A stretch of DNA of 64,000 bases from Geothrix sp. 21YS21S-2. Its GTDB lineage: Bacteria; Acidobacteriota; Holophagae; Holophagales; Holophagaceae. Below the pieces are notes generated by a model. It did no database searches. It worked only from the letters and a program-made list of their open reading frames with translations, and was not told where the DNA came from. Of the stretch, positions 43,126 through 51,848 are shown in pieces; position 1 is the stretch's first letter; each line of letters opens with the position of its first letter. The stretch lies in NCBI RefSeq assembly GCF_030846775.1, contig NZ_CP132910.1:2638001-2702000 (forward strand), read 5' to 3'. The position numbers and the translations under genes are program-made.

Positions 43126-45063
43126 ATGCCCGAAGCGCCCCGCCCCTCCCTTCCGCCCTGCCCCCGGGGGCGCGCCATCCGCACCTTCGGCGTCCTCGCC
43201 CACGTGGATGCGGGCAAGACCACCCTCACCGAGCAGATGCTCTTCCACAGCGGCAGCATCCGGGCCCTGGGGAGCGTGGACCGGGGCACCGCCCACACCG
43301 ACTGGATGGACGTGGAGCGGGAGCGGGGCATCTCGGTGCGGTCCGCGGTCACCACCTTTACCTGGCGGGACGTGGAGGTCAACCTCATCGACACGCCCGG
43401 GCACGTGGACTTCGGGGCGGAGGTGGAGCGGTCGCTGCGGGTCCTGGACGGGGCGGTGCTGGTCCTTTCGGCGGTGGAAGGGGTCCAGGCGCAGACGGCG
43501 GTCCTCTGGAAGGCCCTGCGCCGCATGGGCATCCCCACGGTCGTCTTCATCAACAAGACCGACCGCATGGGGGCGGACCCCGCGGGGGTCCTGGCCCAGG
43601 TCCAGCGGCGGCTCTCGCCCATGGCCCTGCCCCTGCACCCCGGGGAGGACTGGCCGCAGACCGTGGAACGGGTGGCGGAGCTGGACGAGGCCATCCTCGA
43701 CCCCTGGGCCGAGGGGCGCCCGGTTTCCCCCGCCCTGCTGAGGGCGCGCATGGCGGCCCTGGCCCGGGCGGGTAGCCTCTACCCGGTGCTGTTCGGCTCG
43801 GCCCTGAAGGGGCTGGGCGTGGAAGAGCTCCTGGACGCGGCCGTGGACTGCCTGCCGCCCCCCGCCGGGGACGTGGACGGGCCGGTGTCGGGGCTGGTGT
43901 TCAAGCTGGAGCACGACAAGACCATGGGCCGGATCGCCTACGTGCGCCTCTTCAGCGGGGAGATGAGGAACCGGGACGCCGTGGCCAACGCCACCCAGGG
44001 GACCCAGGAGAAGATCACGCAGATCCGCCGCGTCCGGGCCCAGCGCCACGAGGACGCGGGCCTGCTCCAGGCGGGGGACATCGGCTCGGTCTGCGGCCTC
44101 CAGGCCCGCATCGGGGATGTCCTGGGCGACCCGGCCGGGGTGCCGGAGGGCTGCGCCATGGCCGTGCCGCTCCTGACCGTGCAGGCCTTCGCCGGCCAGG
44201 AGGCGGACTTCCCCCGGCTGGTGGCGGCCCTGAAGGAACTCGCGGACGAGGACCCGATGCTGGAGCTGCAGTGGCTCCGGGATGAACGGGAGCTGCACCT
44301 GCGCATCATGGGCGTCATCCAGATGGAGGTGCTCACGAGCCTCCTGGCGTCCCGGTTCGGGCTGGAGGCCCGGTTCGGCGCGCCTTCGGTCATCTACCGC
44401 GAAACCCCCGCCAGGGCGGGGGAGGGTTACGTCGAATACACCATGCCCAAGCCCTGCTGGGCGGTTCTGCGCTTCGCCATCGAGCCCGGGGAGCGGGGCT
44501 CCGGGGTGGCGTACGCCTCGACGGTGCGGGACGACGCCATGCTCCACCGCTACCAGAACCAGGTGGAGAGGACCCTGCCCGAGGCCCTGAAGCAGGGCCT
44601 CCACGGCTGGGAGGTCACGGATCTGAGGATCACCCTCGTGGAGGGCCAGCACCACCTGGTCCACACCCACCCCCTGGATTTCGCCGTGGCCACCCCCATG
44701 GGCATCATGAACGGCCTGGAGGCCACCGGCACCACTCTCCTCGAGCCCATGCTGGCGTGCGCCATCACCGTGCCCGCGGCCCTGGGCAACCGCGTGATCG
44801 GGGATATCCTCCAGATGCGCGGCACCTTCGAGGCGCCTGCGATCGGCGGGGGCGAATTCACCGTGGAGGCGCGGCTCCCCGTGGCCACCTCCCTGGACTA
44901 CCCCACGCGCCTGGGGTCCCTCAGCGGAGGCCGCGGGGTGCTCTCCACGCGCTTCGACGGGTACCAGGAATGCCCCCTGGAACTGGGCGCCGCCAGCCCC
45001 CGCCGGGGCATCGACCCCCGGGACCAGGCGAAATACATCCTGGCGGCGCGCAAGGCGCTCTGA
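43126..45063 (+). CDS. Tet(M)/Tet(O)-type ribosomal protection GTPase
   Basis: A 645-residue translational GTPase of the ribosomal-protection type, close in length to Tet(M) (639). The G motifs are AHVDAGKTTLTEQMLFHSGS (G1), RGISV (G2), DTPGHVDFGAE (G3) and NKTD (G4). The segment LGSVDRGTAHTDWMDVERER corresponds to the LGSVDKGTTxTDxxxxERxR hallmark of Tet proteins rather than EF-G. The C-terminal domains are complete. Whether it confers tetracycline resistance is unclear: it sits in ordinary chromosomal context, and actinobacterial OtrA-like relatives may have other roles. The ribosome-binding site is weak (GGTGGA). Confidence 0.86.
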   Translation: MPEAPRPSLPPCPRGRAIRTFGVLAHVDAGKTTLTEQMLFHSGSIRALGSVDRGTAHTDWMDVERERGISVRSAVTTFTWRDVEVNLIDTPGHVDFGAEVERSLRVLDGAVLVLSAVEGVQAQTAVLWKALRRMGIPTVVFINKTDRMGADPAGVLAQVQRRLSPMALPLHPGEDWPQTVERVAELDEAILDPWAEGRPVSPALLRARMAALARAGSLYPVLFGSALKGLGVEELLDAAVDCLPPPAGDVDGPVSGLVFKLEHDKTMGRIAYVRLFSGEMRNRDAVANATQGTQEKITQIRRVRAQRHEDAGLLQAGDIGSVCGLQARIGDVLGDPAGVPEGCAMAVPLLTVQAFAGQEADFPRLVAALKELADEDPMLELQWLRDERELHLRIMGVIQMEVLTSLLASRFGLEARFGAPSVIYRETPARAGEGYVEYTMPKPCWAVLRFAIEPGERGSGVAYASTVRDDAMLHRYQNQVERTLPEALKQGLHGWEVTDLRITLVEGQHHLVHTHPLDFAVATPMGIMNGLEATGTTLLEPMLACAITVPAALGNRVIGDILQMRGTFEAPAIGGGEFTVEARLPVATSLDYPTRLGSLSGGRGVLSTRFDGYQECPLELGAASPRRGIDPRDQAKYILAARKAL

Positions 45064-45084
45064 CCGCGGCGAAGCGGGCCCGGA

Positions 45085-46062
45085 TCAGGCGCCGGTGACG
45101 AGGACGCCGGTCCCCGTGGTCGCCCGGGACTCCAGGTCCCGGTGGGCCTGGGCGGCGTCCTTCAGGTCGTACCGCGCGCCGATGCCGATCCTCACCTTGC
45201 CGGAGAGCACCACGTCGAAGAGTTCCCCGGAGGTGGCGAGGAGGTCGGGCCGTCCTGCGATGTAGGTGCCCAGGCTCGGGCGGGTCAGGAACAGGGAGCC
45301 GTGGCTCGTCAGTTCGGTGATGGCCAGGGGCGGCACGGGGCCCGAGGCGCTGCCGAAGGAGACCATGAGGCCCAGGGGCCGCAGGCACTTCAGCGAACCG
45401 GGGAAGGTGTCCCGGCCCACGGAGTCGTAGACCACCGGGACGCCCTGGCCGCCGGTGAGCTCCTTCACGCGGGCCACGAAGTCCTCGGCGCGGTAGTTGA
45501 TGCAGTGGTCGGCCCCGTGCTGCCGGGCCAGCTCGCACTTCTCCTCGGAGCCGGCCGTGCCGATGATGGTGGCCCCGAGGGCCTTCAGCCACTGGCAGGC
45601 GATCAGGCCCACCCCGCCGGCGGCGGCGTGGAACAGCACCGTCTCGCCCGGTTCCACCCGGTGCGTGCGGCGGATCAGGTACTGCACGGTCATGCCTTTG
45701 AGCATCATGGCGGCGCCCTGCTCGAAGCTGATCCCGCCGGGCAGCAGGCAGAGGCGTTCGGCGTTCAGGTTGCGCAGCTCGCAGTAGCTGCCGGCCGCCA
45801 TGGCGTAGGCCACCCGGTCGCCCGGTTTCACGGCCGTGACGCCGGGGCCCACCGCCTCCACCACCCCGGCGCCCTCGTTGCCGGCCACCGCCGGCAGGGG
45901 CATCGGGTAGAGGCCGCTGCGCTGGTAGCAGTCCACGAAATTGACGCCGCAGGCCACATGGCGCACCTGGGCCTCGCCGGGCCCCGGCGCGCCGACGGCG
46001 AGTTCATCAACCTGGAGAACGTCGGGACCGCCGGTCCGGTGGAAGCGTACCGCCTTGGGCAT
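45085..46062 (-). CDS. NADPH:quinone oxidoreductase (zinc-free MDR family)
   Basis: A 325-residue QorA-type enzyme of the medium-chain dehydrogenase/reductase superfamily that reduces quinones with NADPH. It begins MPKAVRFHRTGGPDVLQVDE; then VNFVDCYQRSGLYPMPLPAV, GNEGAGVVEAVGPGVTAVKP and the dinucleotide-binding HAAAGGVGLIACQWLKALGA are typical. The zinc-binding cysteines of alcohol dehydrogenases are absent. The ending (KAAQAHRDLESRATTGTGVL) is the usual family terminus. It is convergent with the Tet(M)-like gene and followed upstream by a 380-base spacer. Confidence 0.93.
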   Translation of the reverse strand: MPKAVRFHRTGGPDVLQVDELAVGAPGPGEAQVRHVACGVNFVDCYQRSGLYPMPLPAVAGNEGAGVVEAVGPGVTAVKPGDRVAYAMAAGSYCELRNLNAERLCLLPGGISFEQGAAMMLKGMTVQYLIRRTHRVEPGETVLFHAAAGGVGLIACQWLKALGATIIGTAGSEEKCELARQHGADHCINYRAEDFVARVKELTGGQGVPVVYDSVGRDTFPGSLKCLRPLGLMVSFGSASGPVPPLAITELTSHGSLFLTRPSLGTYIAGRPDLLATSGELFDVVLSGKVRIGIGARYDLKDAAQAHRDLESRATTGTGVLVTGA

Positions 46063-46397
46063 GGGAACCTCCGGTGTGAGGGTACTTCAAACCCTCCACC
46101 CGGAACAACGGGTCCCGTCCGAAGCCGGGATTCAGGACAATTTCATTCGCCCCGGACGGCGACACGGGGGGGAGGGTTGGAGGGTCAACGGTTCCCTTTG
46201 AAAAAGCCGGGAACCGGCCCCGCCCGTTCGCCGGAGCTTCGAGAAATAGTCGTGGCGCGGGTTCGCGGTCAGCCATATCCGCGAGGACTGCGGAAAACCC
46301 ATCCGGCGGGCTCTCCGATTCCTCCCTTCCCAAGGCGATCCTCGGAGTGCCCTCAAAAAGTGGCAGGCGGGTCGGCCCGCAGGGCATCCGAACGAAA
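46063..46397. other. Intergenic spacer, no gene seen
   Basis: About 335 bases between the quinone oxidoreductase start and the terminator of the symporter gene. It should carry the oxidoreductase promoter; I see no convincing open frame or RNA gene. Confidence 0.5.
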
Positions 46398-46420
46398 AAC
46401 CCGGGGCGGCGCCCCGGGTT
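46398..46420 (-). terminator. Intrinsic terminator after the second symporter gene
   Basis: A perfect 10-bp stem (46398-46407 with 46411-46420) around a three-base loop; read on the minus strand the stem runs directly into a TTTTT tract. Confidence 0.85.
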
Positions 46421-46445
46421 CTCATGCGCAGGCAGGAGGGGACGG

Positions 46446-47741
46446 CTACTCCTCGGCCAGGGCGGCCTCGGGCATGGGTTCGTCCTCGTGGCGGTTGAGC
46501 ACTTCGTGGAAGCGCTTCCAATCCAGTTCCTTCTCCCAGATGGCCATGAGCACGGCCGCCAGGCAGTTGCCGATGTGGTTGGTGATGGCGCGGGCCTCCG
46601 ACATGAACTTGTCGATGCCGAGGATGAGGGCCATGCCGGCCACGGGGATGCCCGGCACCACGGCGAGGGTGGCCGCAAGGGTGATGAAGCCGGAGCCGGT
46701 GACGCCCGCGGCGCCCTTGCTGGTGATCATGGTGACCACCAGGATGCCCATCTGCTGGCCGAGGGTGAGCTCGATGCCCATGGCCTGGGCGATGAAGATC
46801 GAGGCCAGGGTCATGTAGATGTTGGTTCCGTCAAGATTGAAGGAGTACCCGGTGGGGATGACCAGGCCGACGATGGACTTGGAAAGGCCGAGGTGCTCCA
46901 TCTTGGTCATCAGGGGGATGAGGGCCGATTCCGAGGAGCTGGTGGCCAGCACCAGGAGGAGCTCGCCCTTGATGTAGCGCAGCACCTTGAAGATGCTGAA
47001 GCCGGCCAGCTTCGCGATGCTGCCAAGCACCACGAAGACGAACAGGGCGCAGGTGGCGTAGAAAAGGCCGATGAGCTGGGCCATGGGCACCAGGGACCGC
47101 AGGCCGAACTTGCCGATGGTGAAGGCGATGGCCGCGCCGGCGCCGATGGGGGCCAGGTAGAGGATCTGCTTCATGACGCCGAAGAACATCTTGCTGACGT
47201 TCTCGAGCATGGCCAGGAGCGGGGCCTTGTACTTCTCGGGCAGGGCGGCCGCGGAGAAGCCCAGGAGCACGGAGATCAGCAGCACCTGCAGGATGTCGCC
47301 GTCGGTGAAGGCGCTGAACATGGTCTTGGGGATCATCTTCAGGAGGTGTTCCGAGACGGTCATGTGATGGGCCTGGGCCACGTACGTCGCGACAAGCTTG
47401 GGATCGAGCTTGGCGGGATCGGCGTGGAAGCTCCGGCCGGGGCCGAAGACGTTGGCCATGACCAGGCCGATGACGAGGGCGAAGGTGCTCACCACCTCGA
47501 AGTAGAGGATGGCTTTCGCGCCCACGCGCCCGGCCTTCTTGATGCTGCCGGCCCCCGCGATGCCCAGCACCACGCTGCACAGGATCACCGGCGGGATGAG
47601 CATCTTGATCAGGTTGATGAACCCGTCGGCGAAGGGCTGCATCTTGACGGCCGTGGCCGGGTAGAAGTGCCCCAGGAGGGCGCCAAGGACGATCATGACC
47701 GCGACCCAGTTGTACAGCTTGGAGGCGAACCTCTTGATCAT
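46446..47741 (-). CDS. Dicarboxylate/amino acid:cation symporter (DAACS family), second of two
   Basis: A 431-residue symporter like the one at 22573, with KMLIPPVILCSVVLGIAGAG, the serine-rich loop ATSSSESAL, and [20 protein letters not shown]. The two proteins are clearly paralogous along their whole length but diverge in loops (HADPAKLDPKLVATYV here), which suggests different substrates or regulation. The ATG is preceded by AGGAG. It is a single-gene unit with its own terminator. The divergent spacer toward hisC carries an inverted repeat that could be its operator. Confidence 0.93.
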   Translation of the reverse strand: MIKRFASKLYNWVAVMIVLGALLGHFYPATAVKMQPFADGFINLIKMLIPPVILCSVVLGIAGAGSIKKAGRVGAKAILYFEVVSTFALVIGLVMANVFGPGRSFHADPAKLDPKLVATYVAQAHHMTVSEHLLKMIPKTMFSAFTDGDILQVLLISVLLGFSAAALPEKYKAPLLAMLENVSKMFFGVMKQILYLAPIGAGAAIAFTIGKFGLRSLVPMAQLIGLFYATCALFVFVVLGSIAKLAGFSIFKVLRYIKGELLLVLATSSSESALIPLMTKMEHLGLSKSIVGLVIPTGYSFNLDGTNIYMTLASIFIAQAMGIELTLGQQMGILVVTMITSKGAAGVTGSGFITLAATLAVVPGIPVAGMALILGIDKFMSEARAITNHIGNCLAAVLMAIWEKELDWKRFHEVLNRHEDEPMPEAALAEE

Positions 47742-48132
47742 GCGTGCTCCTTCCTGCGATTAAAGAAACGGATGGCCCCAGGGGGGGCCACCGGAAGCGG
47801 ATATGGGCGCCCTGGAACAGGTCCGACGGGCCCGTCGGACAACCTCGGTTCAGGACTTTTCAATCGGAAATGATGAAGGAGTAGACCATTCCACCGTTGG
47901 TATGTCTATCGTGAAAAAACTATTGTTTTCACGGCGATTTCCATGGGGATGGAAGGTTCCCTTTCCCAATATTTTGATAAATCAAGGATGCCGGGCGTTA
48001 CAAGCGACCGAGCGGATCCGCGCAGGAAAATGCCCCGGAGCCCGGGCCATGGAGGGGCAGGTCCGCCCGGGTGCCGAAGGCGGCGCCCGCCGGGGCACCC
48101 TCGGCTAAGCTGGAACAACCCCAGGGAGTCCC
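47742..48132. promoter_or_regulatory. Divergent spacer of symporter and hisC with an inverted repeat
   Basis: No gene seen in 391 bases. The notable feature is CGTGAAAA-N8-TTTTCACG at 47910-47933, an eight-base dyad about 170 bases upstream of the symporter start and 200 upstream of hisC. It looks like a regulator binding site; the protein is unknown. Confidence 0.5.
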
Positions 48133-49206
48133 ATGAGCCGATTCTGGAGCCAGGTCGTCCACACCCTCACCCCCTATGTCCCGGGTGAGCAGCCCAGGCT
48201 GGAGAACCTGGTGAAGCTCAATACCAACGAGAATCCCTACGGACCTTCCCCCCGGGCCCTGGAGGCCATCCGGGAAGCGGCCACGGACAGCCTCCGGCTC
48301 TACCCCGACCCCACCTCCGCCCGCCTCCGGCAGGTCATCGCCGCCCGCCACGGCCTCGATGCCCGGCAGGTGTTCGTGGGCAACGGCTCCGACGAGGTCC
48401 TGGCCCTGGCCTTCCTGGCCCTGCTCAAGCACGACCGCCCCCTGCTGTTCCCTGACATCACCTACAGCTTCTATCCCGTCTACTGCGCCCTCTACGGCAT
48501 CGATCACGAGCAGGTTCCCCTGGACGGTGAATACCGCATCCGGGTGGACGACTACCGGCGCCCCAACGGCGGCATCATCTTCCCCAACCCCAACGCGCCC
48601 ACCGGCCGCTGGCTGGACCTGGACGAGCTGCGCACCCTCCTGGCCGCCAACCCCGAATCCCCCGTGGTGGTGGACGAGGCCTACGTGGACTTCGGCTGCG
48701 ACTCCGCCGTGACCCTCATCCAGGAGCACCCCAACCTGCTGGTGATCCACACCCTCTCCAAGGGCCGCTCCCTGGCCGGCCTTCGCCTGGGCTTCGCCAT
48801 GGGACACCCCGGCCTCATCGAGGCCCTGGTGCGGGTCAAGGACAGCTTCAACTCCTACCCCGTGGACCGCCTGGCCATGGCCGGCGCCATCGCCGCCCTG
48901 GAGGACGTCCCCTGGTTCGAACGGACCCGCCAGGCCGTCATGCGCAGCCGGGAGGCCCTCACGGCCAGCCTGGGAGCCCTGGGCTTCGAGGTGCTCCCCT
49001 CGGCCGCCAATTTCATCTTCGCCAGGCACCCCCGGTGGGCCGGCGCCGACCTGACCGCGAAACTCCGGGAACGGGCCATCATCGTCCGGCACTTCAACCT
49101 GCCCCGCATCGATGCCTTCCTGAGGATCTCGATCGGGACGGACGAGCAGTGCGGGGTGCTGGTGGACGCGTTGCGGGAAATCGTGGGAAAGGGACAAACC
49201 ACCTAG
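48133..49206 (+). CDS. hisC: Histidinol-phosphate aminotransferase
   Basis: HisC catalyses the PLP-dependent transamination of imidazole-acetol phosphate in histidine synthesis. The 357-residue protein contains [32 protein letters not shown], the [18 protein letters not shown] segment, [11 protein letters not shown] (Asp that holds PLP nitrogen) and the PLP lysine in [17 protein letters not shown]. The C-terminus carries the substrate-binding Arg in [11 protein letters not shown]. No other his genes are nearby. Some family members act on aromatic amino acids instead, so HisC is the best but not the only reading. It shares CTAG with the convergent gene. Confidence 0.92.
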   Translation: MSRFWSQVVHTLTPYVPGEQPRLENLVKLNTNENPYGPSPRALEAIREAATDSLRLYPDPTSARLRQVIAARHGLDARQVFVGNGSDEVLALAFLALLKHDRPLLFPDITYSFYPVYCALYGIDHEQVPLDGEYRIRVDDYRRPNGGIIFPNPNAPTGRWLDLDELRTLLAANPESPVVVDEAYVDFGCDSAVTLIQEHPNLLVIHTLSKGRSLAGLRLGFAMGHPGLIEALVRVKDSFNSYPVDRLAMAGAIAALEDVPWFERTRQAVMRSREALTASLGALGFEVLPSAANFIFARHPRWAGADLTAKLRERAIIVRHFNLPRIDAFLRISIGTDEQCGVLVDALREIVGKGQTT

Positions 49207-50141
49207 AAGATGATCAGATGCAGCACGCCCCGCAGCAGGATCCCCACCACGGCCCCGGCGACGGCCGGGCGAACCACGGAGGCGCAGCGGACCCCGGCTG
49301 AAATGAGGACGGCCACCCCCACCAGGTCGCAGGGATTGGTCAGGAAGCCGGCCATGCGGTTCAGTTCCAGGGGGGTGATGGCGCCCTCCTTCATGAGGTT
49401 CAGGGTGACGCCCATCATGGCGGTGCCGCCGGCCAGGTACTTGGTGGCCAGGGGGAGGACGGCGGAGGCGGGGAAGCCGATGCGGCCGAGGACGGGGGAG
49501 AGGACCCGCTCCAGCAGGGCGATGCTGCCGGTGGCCTTGAGGCCGTTCACCAGGAAGATGGCCAGGATCAGCATGGGGATGGCCCCGAGGATGACCTGCA
49601 CGGCCTCCTGGCCCCCCTGGATCATGAGGGTGAGGAGGGGCCCCTTGGGCTGGGCGTAAGGGGTGGTGAGGGTGGCCTGGCCGTCCGGCTCGACCTCGAC
49701 GACCGTGCGGGTGAATAGATAGTAGGTGAGGGCGGCAGCCGCCAGCCCCCCGGCCAGGGAGGTCAGCAGGATGATTCCCACGTTCAGGCCCACGGCCGCC
49801 ATGGGATAGATGACGTTGGCCTGGGACATGGTGAGCACCATCGCCAGGGTGGCGGCGATCGCCCGGCGGGGGGTGCCGTCCTTCTCCATGACGGCGAGGG
49901 TGGCCAGAGGGGCGGCGAAACTGACGAACAGCAGCTGGACGATGGCGAACGCCCCGGCCCCCGGGACGCCGAAGCGCTTCAGGAGCGGTTCCACCCACCG
50001 GGCGACCATGGCCAGGATCCCCCGGGATTCCACGGCCTTCATGACGGCCATGAGGATGACGAGCACCGGCAGCAGCGTGTACAGCGCCACGTCGATGCCG
50101 GCCTTGCCGGACTGCAACATGATCCTGATCAGGGTTTCCAT
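49203..50141 (-). CDS. Gate-domain (nucleoside-recognition / spore-maturation-type) membrane protein
   Basis: A 312-residue membrane protein with eight or so hydrophobic segments and two Gate domains, as in SpmA/SpmB fusions and FeoB- or nucleoside-transporter-related proteins. The first half ([40 protein letters not shown]) and second half ([40 protein letters not shown]) have the same topology. The organism need not sporulate; such proteins are widespread with unknown function, probably transport. The ATG follows a minus-strand TATAAT by only five bases, so the message may lack a leader. Confidence 0.82.
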   Translation of the reverse strand: METLIRIMLQSGKAGIDVALYTLLPVLVILMAVMKAVESRGILAMVARWVEPLLKRFGVPGAGAFAIVQLLFVSFAAPLATLAVMEKDGTPRRAIAATLAMVLTMSQANVIYPMAAVGLNVGIILLTSLAGGLAAAALTYYLFTRTVVEVEPDGQATLTTPYAQPKGPLLTLMIQGGQEAVQVILGAIPMLILAIFLVNGLKATGSIALLERVLSPVLGRIGFPASAVLPLATKYLAGGTAMMGVTLNLMKEGAITPLELNRMAGFLTNPCDLVGVAVLISAGVRCASVVRPAVAGAVVGILLRGVLHLIIF

Positions 50142-50146
50142 GGCTG

Positions 50147-50170
50147 ATTATAGGACCGGACTCCTATAAT
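50147..50170. promoter_or_regulatory. Symmetrical divergent -10 elements as an inverted repeat
   Basis: ATTATAGG-N8-CCTATAAT at 50147-50170 is a perfect dyad. Each arm holds a TATAAT on one strand: one pointing to the Gate-domain gene, one to the sigma-54 activator, whose ATG (50169) overlaps it. Confidence 0.5.
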
Positions 50171-51650
50171 GGACGGCACCTACCCCAAAGGCCCCCCCTT
50201 GACCCTCCCCCCCCACACCCTGCAGGATCCGGTCCGGCTTCAGCAGCAGGCCATGCAGTCGATGTTCGACTGCTTCGAGGGGCTGTGCGAGGGGACGGTG
50301 ATCGTGGACCGGAACGCCCGGGTGGTCTGGATCAACGACCGCTATGCGGCCCGCCTGAGCGTGGATCCCGCCTGGGCCATCGGGCAGGAGATCGAAGCCG
50401 TCATCCCCAACAGCCTCATGCGCCAGGTGGTCCAGTCCAAGCAGCCCATCCTGCTGGACCTGCTGGAGACCAACGGCCAGACCTTCGTGGTCATGCGCAT
50501 CCCCCTGCGGGACAAGGAGGGGGAGGTGGTGGGCGCGGTGGGGTTCGCCCTGTTCAGCCACTACGAGTCCCTGAAGCCCCTGTTCGAACGGTTTTCCAGC
50601 CTCCAGAAGGAGCTGGCCCGGGCCCAGAAGAAACTGGCCGAGGCCCGGCGCACCAAATACACCTTCTCCTCCTTCCTGGGCAACAGCCCCCCGACCATGG
50701 AGGTGCGGCGCCTGGCCCGGCGCGCGGCCATGCTGGAGGCGCCGGTGCTCCTGCGGGGCGAGACCGGCACGGGCAAGGAGCTGCTGGCCCATGCCATCCA
50801 CTCCGGAGGGCCCCGGGAGGCGCAGCCCTTCGTGATCGTGAACGTGCCGGCCATCCCGGACACCCTGCTGGAGGCGGAGTTCTTCGGGGTGGCGCCGGGG
50901 GCCTTCACCGGGGCCGGGCGCCAGCCGAGGCCCGGGAAGTTCGAACTGGCCAACGGCGGGACGCTCTTCCTGGACGAGATCGGCGACATGCCCCTGGCCC
51001 TCCAGTCCAAGCTGCTGCGGGTGCTCCAGGAGCAGGAGTTCGAGCCCCTGGGGTCCAACCGGGTGATCCGGGTGAACGTGCGCATCGTGGCCGCCACCAG
51101 CCAGGACCTGGACGCCATGGTGGCCGAGGGCCGCTTCCGCAAGGACCTCTTCTACCGCCTGAACGTGCTGAACATCGCCCTGCCCCCCTTGCGCGAACGC
51201 CAGGGCGACATCGAGCTTTTGTGCGAGCACATCCTGGAGAAGGTGGGCGTCCAGAACGCCACCCTCTGCCGGGAGCTGAGCCCGGACGCCATCGCCCTGC
51301 TGCTGAACCATTCCTGGCCCGGCAATGTGCGGGAGCTGCGCAACGTCCTGGAGCAGGCCGTCATGAACACCGACGAACACCTCCTGGAGGCCTCGGACTT
51401 CCACGGCCTGCTCAAGCACGGCCCCCACCCGCCCCCCCGCCAGGCCCCGGCCCCCGCCGCCACCTATGCCGAGGCCATGGCCCAGGCGGAATGGCTGGTG
51501 CTGGACTCGGCCCTGAAGGCCTGCCAGGGGAAGGTGGTGGACGCCGCCCGGCGCCTGGGCATCGGCCGGGCCACCTTCTACAAGCGGCGGACCGCCCTGA
51601 AGGAGCTGTCTCCAAACAGAGACATGTCTCCATCGAGAGACGGAAACTGA
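50169..51650 (+). CDS. PAS-domain sigma-54-dependent Fis-family activator
   Basis: A 493-residue enhancer-binding protein that should activate the catabolic operon that follows. Residues about 30-140 form a PAS sensor (CEGTVIVDRNARVVWINDRY). The AAA+ domain has Walker A (GETGTGKE), the sigma-54 contact loop GAFTGA, Walker B (TLFLDEIGDMP), and RVNVRIVAATSQDL. A Fis-type helix-turn-helix (KVVDAARRLGIGRATFYKRR) ends it. No receiver domain is present, so it probably responds to a metabolite through PAS. The true start may be downstream of 50169, because a TATAAT overlaps the ATG. Two of its putative binding sites lie inside its own last codons. Confidence 0.93.
   Translation: MDGTYPKGPPLTLPPHTLQDPVRLQQQAMQSMFDCFEGLCEGTVIVDRNARVVWINDRYAARLSVDPAWAIGQEIEAVIPNSLMRQVVQSKQPILLDLLETNGQTFVVMRIPLRDKEGEVVGAVGFALFSHYESLKPLFERFSSLQKELARAQKKLAEARRTKYTFSSFLGNSPPTMEVRRLARRAAMLEAPVLLRGETGTGKELLAHAIHSGGPREAQPFVIVNVPAIPDTLLEAEFFGVAPGAFTGAGRQPRPGKFELANGGTLFLDEIGDMPLALQSKLLRVLQEQEFEPLGSNRVIRVNVRIVAATSQDLDAMVAEGRFRKDLFYRLNVLNIALPPLRERQGDIELLCEHILEKVGVQNATLCRELSPDAIALLLNHSWPGNVRELRNVLEQAVMNTDEHLLEASDFHGLLKHGPHPPPRQAPAPAATYAEAMAQAEWLVLDSALKACQGKVVDAARRLGIGRATFYKRRTALKELSPNRDMSPSRDGN
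51608..51641. promoter_or_regulatory. Tandem dyads: putative activator-binding sites (UAS 1 and 2)
   Basis: GTCTC-N6-GAGAC occurs at 51608-51623 and at 51626-51641, within the last codons of the activator gene, about 160-190 bases upstream of the -24/-12 promoter. Confidence 0.75.
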
Positions 51651-51718
51651 TAACTCCAGTGTCCAAAGCTTGCCGGCGGGAAAAAATGAGGCCTGATTCA
51701 GATGTTGCGAACCCGGCG

Positions 51719-51734
51719 ATCTCAAATCAGAGAC
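51719..51734. promoter_or_regulatory. Third dyad: putative activator-binding site (UAS 3)
   Basis: ATCTC-N6-GAGAC, one base different from the other two copies, about 65-80 bases upstream of the -24/-12 promoter. Confidence 0.65.
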
Positions 51735-51797
51735 AGGAGTCCGATGAAGGTTTTTCCTAAACTCTGATTTTATTGGCGATTGTTAAGCCCTTGGATC

Positions 51798-51813
51798 TGG
51801 CACGACCTCTGCA
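51798..51813 (+). promoter_or_regulatory. Sigma-54 promoter of the CoA-transferase operon
   Basis: TGGCACGACCTCTGCA places GG (51799-51800) and GC (51811-51812) exactly ten bases apart, as needed for sigma-54. It lies 35 bases before the first gene. Confidence 0.9.
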
Positions 51814-51848
51814 AAAGAGCCTGGATATCCCTTTTCCAGGAGCTTCCC

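Noticed and set aside
51780-51848. Upstream extension of the CoA-transferase frame
   Set aside because: It would begin within the sigma-54 promoter region; the ATG at 51849 has a good ribosome-binding site.
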